DNA of 64,000 bases from Diploscapter coronatus (Eukaryota; Nematoda; Chromadorea; Rhabditida; Rhabditidae): assembly GCA_964036155.1 (NCBI GenBank), contig OZ038422.1, positions 63,449,201-63,513,200 of the forward strand, in the 5' to 3' direction. The stretch's first letter is position 1; each line of letters starts with the position of its first letter. The position numbers and the translations under genes were made by a program. Under the pieces are notes generated by a model. It searched no databases. It was given only the letters and a program-made list of their open reading frames with translations, and had not been told where the DNA came from. This document shows positions 57,875 through 64,000 of this stretch, one piece after another.

Positions 57875-60800
57875 ATGTCTTGGTGCAATAGACCTACGCC
57901 TAATGCAACGGATTATGAAATTTGTGAAGGTGAATTAATTTTTCAGTTTACTTATTCTTACATACTATTCTGCATTGTTTCTTTTATCAACCTCGGTAAC
58001 GATTTACTATTTTAGAGTTGTTAACATCAGATACATTACTTTACAAACTTATCATTGCGTGGAAAACTACCCTACTTCATCAAGATATATTGAATACAAG
58101 TTAGTTAAATAGTTTTATATCGATATTATTTTCAAAAATAAATTCATCTATAGAGTTTCAAATCATGGCTATTTTGTATATCATCTTATTAATTCCGATT
58201 TTTATGGCCATATTTATGATGTATCGGTTACTTCGGAAAAGTGAACATTTTTCACAATTCGAAAAATTAATAGTCATCTTACTCATTCTAAATATACTCT
58301 ATTTTATCTGTTCATTGATACATGTAAGTTTTATAATATTATTATTTTATGATGCAATTTTCAATATATGCATTAAAGAAGGATAATACTTTAGTTTTCG
58401 TGTCTTATCTATAATCAAACTTTGCTTTTTTGCTGCCAAGATTATAACGCATACGAGGTAACATAATTTAAAATTCTAGCCACGTGTATCAGTCAATATT
58501 TATCTACAATTTAAGCGAATCGTTTAAAATATCATCTGCGTTGCTACAGAAAAGTGTCAACATTTTGTGAAATAGTATGGATCGTATTACTGTAGTTTTC
58601 CATACATTAGTTCACCATAATGTCTCTACTTTTCTGTCGCAACTTTTCCAAATAGCTATAAAATACCACTTTATTTTAAATTTATTTGACATAGAAAGTT
58701 AATTTAAATCTAATATAGTTAAAACTTTGCATTGATAGCTAACAAATGGAATTGTAGGCATTATTATCTGACTTTATTTCTATTCTTAAAGATACATGGT
58801 TAATGATGGCCATAAGATTCGTTTCGACTGCAGTTGCGATATATAGAGCTAGGACATTTTCACTGTTAGAAACTCTTCCACATGTATACGTCTGTTTTGA
58901 TAGAAAATGATTCAATTTAGTCATCGTAACGAGAAAATAACTCGGCTATTTGCCATTATATTTTGGACATTAGTCGGATTCTATATTATTTTTGGCTGTA
59001 TCCCCCAACTAATTTATCTTGCAATTTTCTGGTTGAACTTTTATCAAATTGTTGATACTGCTGATATACAATTATATGTAACGGTTCTTAAACAATGGCT
59101 TGTAAGTTAAACGAATATTATCAAAATAAAAATGACTAGACTTCGGTCGGCCGCTTCGCGGCCTCCCTCGTCTAGGACTTTTGCGGAGCAAAAGTGCAAA
59201 ACAAAACAATACCAAACCAAAGCAACACTAACACCAACACCACAACAACTCCAGCATCAAAACAAAATTTAGAAATTAGCATGCATTGCATTTGTTGCAT
59301 TTCTCATTTTCATGCTCTTACTCTCTCACACCATCAAAATTGTTAGTTTCATAGCTCTTCCCTCCAGAAAATCCATCAAATCATAAAACTAAAATAGCGA
59401 TTTTCTTTACTTTTATACTCAATTCTGCATTCCGCTAATTTGTATCAAATTCGAGAGTCAGCTACAAATTACCTGTTCATTGTCTCACCTTGCTTATAAC
59501 CCTTCATGTTTTACATATTCACAATTTGCGTTATACGCTTCTACTTCACAAACATCATTGTGGAAATATTATCATGCTGTAAACTATACAAAAAAAATAC
59601 GAAAATAATATAGACCGGCTAGTGAAGAAGAGAACAGAAAGCAGAACAGTGACAGGCATAGAAGAGTGACAGATGCAGAATAGAGAAGTCGTACTTTATT
59701 GAAAATTGTCAGAAAGCAATCCTTCTCATTCCACTCCAACCCGAGCGTTAATGGTCGATTCATTACCAATTCTCTACCTTTTATGCATTTTCAAAGCTCT
59801 TCTAATATGCAAATGTAGTATCAATCAGCAACTGCAATTGGGAGTTTCCATTTCTCTCCATCTCCAGTCTCACTCCATTGTGAGGTTAAGTTCCGATCCC
59901 GAAACTCGGACTGTATTTCATTGTTGAGGAAGCAGTAATGAACTCTCACATCCATCAATTTCACATTTAGCTTAGATAAAATAATAAAGAGAGGCGAAAG
60001 CTCACCAGCGAAGTAGCGAATACTGTCGGTAATGACCTCCCAAATGATTTGCAAATTTCGTTATCAAAATTAGCATGTTATAGTTTTTTGGCCCTAAGTA
60101 CCCAAAAATTAGGTCAAAAGTTGTCGGAAAAGTTACGTTGCACAGGATGTAACTGAGATCTATCAAACGGTGTATCATACATAGGGGTACGATAAACAGG
60201 TGGTTAGAAATAAGCCTGAACACACAGATATACAGACAGACAAACACTTTACAAAAATACTAAAAAAGGAGATTAATGCCAATTATATAGATAATTTTTA
60301 GCACTTTTACTTGATAATAGCTGATATCATAGCAAGTTATGCTCAGACGATAGTCAGCATTGCCGCGTTTATTTATCTAAAGCGGCGTTTTAATTCGTAT
60401 GGCAATCTGAGCCAAAGTGCAAGAAATTCTGAACAACGCTTAAATCGATACCTAATGGCGCATGTAAGTTAGCCCGGTCAATGTTGCACCATATTATGTT
60501 GAAAATGAATATGCATAACGTTTAGATTTTATGCGAAGTGATAGTAAATGATTTTATTATTTTTGAACTATACAATTCTTTTTGCTTTGTTTGGGACAAT
60601 CAGCAACAGAAAAAAATAGGTAGGATGTTCTCTTAATCTTTTAATTTCGATATCTTAAACATCCTGTGCAAAATTAATTATGTTTTCGTTGTAACAATTT
60701 TTCCATATGTAATGAGTCTGTTAAGAGGACGAATCTGTAAATGATTGATTTCTCAAACTTGGTTAACACATCAAATCACACATTAGTTTATATTTATAAC

Positions 60801-61697
60801 CAGTTTCTGGTTTAAAATACCGAAATTCGATATATTTTAAAACGTTCTTACCCAAAAGAATGATGGTATCAAAAGAGTTTTTGTTTGAAACAATGAAAAT
60901 TGTTCACGATTCAACGAAAAATAACATTAATTAACTAGTTTCTTAGCTTCAAAGTTAGAAGTTTGAGGGAACTTAGTAGAATATTTAGGCATATGTTTGA
61001 CCGATGATGCACCTTTGTTAAGGCATATGATAGATTATATAGCTGTAAGCATTATTAATAACAAATTTTCATATTAACTAACAAAAGAAATGGAAAGACC
61101 TGTTTTATCAACACACACCCTGAAAATATGCTCTGAGAAATCCTAAAGGAACGTTCCAAATAATGAATCCTTCGACCTTACCATTATTTACATAAATGAT
61201 AATAATTTTGCGTTGGATAGGAGGCACATGAACGTTAATTTGCATTTTTGAGAATAGAACTCGGCTAATCGTGCTTTAAGAAACCAAAATACCCCTTTCG
61301 CGTTATGTGCTTAGAAAGAGCAACTGTAAAATTAGGAATTGTTTTCTGAATAAACCTTGAGAAGTATATTTTCTAACATAAGAAATGGGTCCACACTAGA
61401 ATAAGTTAAATTTTCTACCAACAGCATTAAAAAAAAACTTTCAGCTAATTGCTGGCATGATGTACGAAAATGGATCATGCCTTCAAATAATTATCCTGCT
61501 TTTCTTAGTGAGAGGATTGATCAAGGTAATTCATATACATATGCATATAAAAGAAAAGAGAAAATTTTTAGAAAAGCAACACTACTGCATCATCGACTAA
61601 GAAAGAATCAGTCAAAGTTATTAAAGTCACATCTCATGGTTCGAAGCAACTGCACTCGACTAGTATTTTCTCATCACGAGCCACAAGACTGGTCTGA
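57875..61697 (+). CDS. Seven-transmembrane (chemoreceptor-like) GPCR
   Basis: Ten exons join in phase to 392 residues: 57875-57929, 58016-58099, 58154-58323, 58395-58457, 58758-58883, 58904-59101, 60302-60463, 60526-60619, 61425-61525, 61572-61697. A short extracellular start with a glycosylation site (NAT) precedes seven hydrophobic segments. Examples are MAILYIILLIPIFMAIFMMY, LIVILLILNILYFICSLI, RLFAIIFWTLVGFYIIF and IIIADIIASYAQTIVSIAAFIYL-like. A Ser/Thr/Lys-rich tail ends SIFSSRATRLV. The large serpentine receptor families of worms look like this, but I cannot assign a subfamily. Intron 5 would be only 20 nt (58884-58903); without it the frame closes, so the gene may be damaged there. 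The 1.2 kb intron 6 holds GC-rich hairpins. The start of exon 9 (61425) was chosen for phase. AATAAA is at 61851. Confidence 0.77.
59102..60301 (+). other. 1.2 kb repeat-bearing intron of the 7TM gene
   Basis: Intron 6 is much longer than its neighbours. It contains two adjacent hairpins (59136-59195), a C/A-rich low-complexity run (59196-59265), and on the minus strand an exon-like block (59821-60000) followed by AATAAA near 59695. This looks like inserted DNA. Confidence 0.55.
59136..59195. repeat. Paired GC-rich and short perfect hairpins
   Basis: The first hairpin pairs CTAGAC...GGCCGC with GCGGCC...GTCTAG around TTC. The second is a perfect stem ACTTTTGC/GCAAAAGT with loop GGA. The first is about 65% GC in a roughly 35% GC background. 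Confidence 0.7.
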
Positions 61698-63129
61698 AAT
61701 TATGGTAAAATGTGAAAAGACGTTTTATATGTATAGGGAAAGTTTATACAGCTCACGATTGTTTAGTTTTTTTTTACTTGAATTGATTTGTTCATTTTAC
61801 TTTATCGATTCAAATGCATTCCGAAAATTGTTCTAATTTTTCTAATGTCCAATAAAACATTGTTTTTATTCGTTCTGTTCGAAGATAACTGATATCAAAG
61901 TGTAGCATCTTATCTTGTAAGATAAAATTCATACATTACTGGTGTCAGAATACAGTCTACGTACACCAGTTATCTTATTAAAATCACCTTGTGGCTATCT
62001 GAAAATTTGGACTAATTGTAACTGAAACAGTACTACTTACAAAGTATTAGTTTGAGTGAAGACACTTCGTTGGAAAACAAGCTAGTCTTAAGAGTGAATG
62101 TCAGTAAAAGCCAAAGTCTTAGCAAAGTGATTTGAATTTTGTTATGATTCAATAACAAATTAAAATTTCAATCGCTAATAAACAAGTGAAATGAGAAATC
62201 AGTCATCGACGAATGGATACGTTTATGAAATAAAATAATTAAATCAATCATCTATGTCGAAAAAATACCGGTAAAAGTAATATAAATAGGTAAAATTAAA
62301 CAAAAATCGTAGAAAAAAAACAATATCGATGATGGAAGGTCGAACTCTTGCCATTAATGAACTCATTCTACGCAAGAGGTCATTCTAGAATGAACTCTTC
62401 CCTGCATACAGCCGTTTTAGGTCCATGCTAAAACATGAGTTCTAGTCTGACTTCAAACTTTGTGCTAAAAGACTAAAAAATATCACCACTGAATCTTTGA
62501 CGTTCAGACTACAAAACTATTATAGTTATAGGTGTCTACTGTCTGTGAAAGTGTCGAAATTTGCATTTAAATTAGGTTGATTTTGAATTTTAGCAGAAAA
62601 ACTTCGTCATATTCGATTTTCGATTTCTCTTGCCTGATGCTGATCTGAGAACTTGTATTTGATCTGTCCACTGATCTAGACTATAATTGGCCGAATTCTT
62701 AGTTTTGAATCATTTTTCGTCTAACTTTGAAAGTCGCCGAAAACCGGTTGTTCCCTTTCCTTTTACCTTCTAGACTCTACTTTTATTGGACACATCAATA
62801 CAGGGTTCTCTGAAATTTCTCACTCATCGTTAGATTATAGCCCTTGAAAACCGAATGGTTTATATTGTATGAATTTAAACATACGTCATTTTCAAACGCG
62901 AAGACTACGCGTGTATAGGTTTCTCTCGAGGAGCGAGTGTAATGTATTTCTTACATCAGCATGAAATCAGACTTGTCAGACTCGACTCAGGTTTGCCGAA
63001 TTGTTTAGCACGAATTACGGAATCTCTCCGAGTTTTTCGCCGATGCCACCTCTTCCAACTGATATATAAGGCTGGTATCTCAGTCCATACCAACAGCTGA
63101 AATTTGGCTATTCATTCGATTCTACGAAG
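61698..63129. other. Intergenic region upstream of the small peptide gene
   Basis: It contains the 7TM poly(A) signal, a degraded foldback half (62420-62490), and the peptide promoter with a TATATAAG box at 63063. No exon is seen elsewhere. Confidence 0.5.
63063..63070 (+). promoter_or_regulatory. TATA box of the small peptide gene
   Basis: TATATAAG lies 67 nt before the start codon. This would place transcription start about 35-40 nt before the ATG, a compact promoter as expected for a highly inducible peptide gene. Confidence 0.55.
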
Positions 63130-63400
63130 ATGTCCCTGACCGCTAAGTTGCTGGTTTTGGCTATGGTTCTTATAGCGTTGTTATCTCAACCCGCCGTGGC
63201 GCAATGGGGCTGGGGTTACCGACCTTATGGCTTTGGGATGTACAAACCTTGGGTAGGAATTTCTATTTTAGATTTTACGGTAGATTTTTTAGCCTGATCA
63301 TCTTAAAAAATTTTACCTTTTAAAAATAGAATATAAAACGGTTACTTTTTAGGGAATGGGATACAGAGGATACGGATTTCGGCGAATGTGGTGGGGCTAA
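63130..63400 (+). CDS. nlp-like: Secreted Gly/Tyr/Trp-rich peptide (NLP/CNC antimicrobial-peptide-like)
   Basis: Two exons (63130-63252, 63353-63400) encode 56 residues. A clear signal peptide (MSLTAKLLVLAMVLIALL to a cut after AVA) precedes a mature part rich in Gly, Tyr, Trp, Arg and Met: QWGWGYRPYGFGMYKPW, then GMGYRGYGFRRMWWG. This is the composition and size of the worm NLP-29/caenacin peptides, which are induced in epidermis and gut by infection or wounding. The protein ends in Gly, so a C-terminal amide is possible. A TATA box lies upstream and AATAAA is at 63552. A structural cuticle or eggshell role is the main alternative. Confidence 0.83.
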
Positions 63401-64000
63401 ATTAGCCAATGCTACCATAAGCTACCATCATCAACAACCACCTGCTGATACCATAACTTATTCTCTTCATAATGCCGTCATCAAAGTGTAAATCTCATAA
63501 CTTCACACACATTCCTTCAACTTTAATTAAACTGTACATATAGTTTTGAATAATAAACATTTATTATTATATATTATTATCTTTAATTCTAAATCCCCAA
63601 TGTAACAAGCGTTTAAAAAAGAAATCTGGGCCTTAGGCATATGAATGGTTTAAATTTAAGTCACCATAAAATACAATCGTAATGGATGGTTAATTGCACA
63701 GAGTGTAACTGAAATGACTATAGAATATCTTAAATATTTAAATTTAAAGAAATCATTAAATCACAACCTCAGATCTTATTTTTCTGTGCTCAAAGTATAT
63801 TTAGGTTTTGAAGTATAATAATGGCAATGCGATTTGGTAATTAATAAAAGTAGTTACATAGACTGTGACTGAAGATTGTCGTGAGTTTAAAGATTTCTGA
63901 CTTTCATTCGATATTATATCGTTACTTTTATGAATCGCCTGTTAGTTGAATATTTAAGGGTCGACTTTTAAGTTTTCTTCGTGAAATTTTCCGGAAATAC
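63401..64000. other. 3' flank of the small peptide gene
   Basis: The poly(A) signal is at 63552. The rest is AT-rich. A word like GCACAGAGTGTAACTGA (63697) also appears at about 60139 in the 7TM intron. No exon is seen. Confidence 0.45.

Noticed and set aside
1..64000. CRISPR arrays, bacterial operons, rRNA genes
   Set aside because: The window is nematode nuclear DNA. No regular spaced direct repeats or rRNA blocks were seen.

Overview
This window is nuclear DNA from a nematode. It is AT-rich and its genes are split by many introns, mostly 35-100 nt, with the (T)TTTCAG acceptor typical of worms. Start codons often sit just after a TTTCAG that has no upstream exon, as expected for spliced-leader trans-splicing. 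The gene families are also nematode-like: a DB-module adhesion protein, DEG/ENaC and glucocerebrosidase paralogues, F-box/kelch, a chemoreceptor-like 7TM protein and a Gly/Tyr/Trp-rich innate-immunity-type peptide. The species cannot be named from the sequence. All gene models were assembled by hand. Reading phase is preserved across every listed junction except for one frameshift in the F-box/kelch gene.

Layout: (1) 52-2918 (+), 3' part of an IG/DB/FN3 cell-surface protein. (2) 8769-12746 (+), a NET-family zinc-finger regulator (TLP-1/NocA/ZNF703 type) in an otherwise gene-poor domain of about 16 kb that holds clustered short motifs. (3) 19636-21575 (-), ALG14, divergent from SPT5 at 22020-28400 (+), which is followed at operon-like distance by a glucocerebrosidase at 28683-31230 (+). 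(4) 31627-35293 (-), an F-box/kelch gene with a frameshift and an ERI-1-like DEDDh exonuclease that has lost catalytic residues. (5) 35777-37647, a transposon-rich interval with two MITE-like elements and a small secreted peptide gene whose intron is a foldback. (6) 38014-40504 (-), a DEG/ENaC channel, then 42846-47400 (+), a FATP acyl-CoA synthetase. (7) 49655-52184 (+), a GPI-anchored Ly6 protein, convergent with a divergent LC8 dynein light chain (52787-53411, -) and a single-pass Ig protein (53971-56283, -). (8) 57875-61697 (+), a 7TM receptor with a large repeat-bearing intron, and 63130-63400 (+), a tiny secreted peptide gene.

The housekeeping genes (SPT5, ALG14) lie close together in the centre. 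The surface, sensory and secreted genes lie on the flanks, where foldbacks, dispersed short repeats and atypical splice sites are most frequent. No pathway links all the genes. ALG14/SPT5 and SPT5/GBA are the only pairs whose spacing suggests shared expression.
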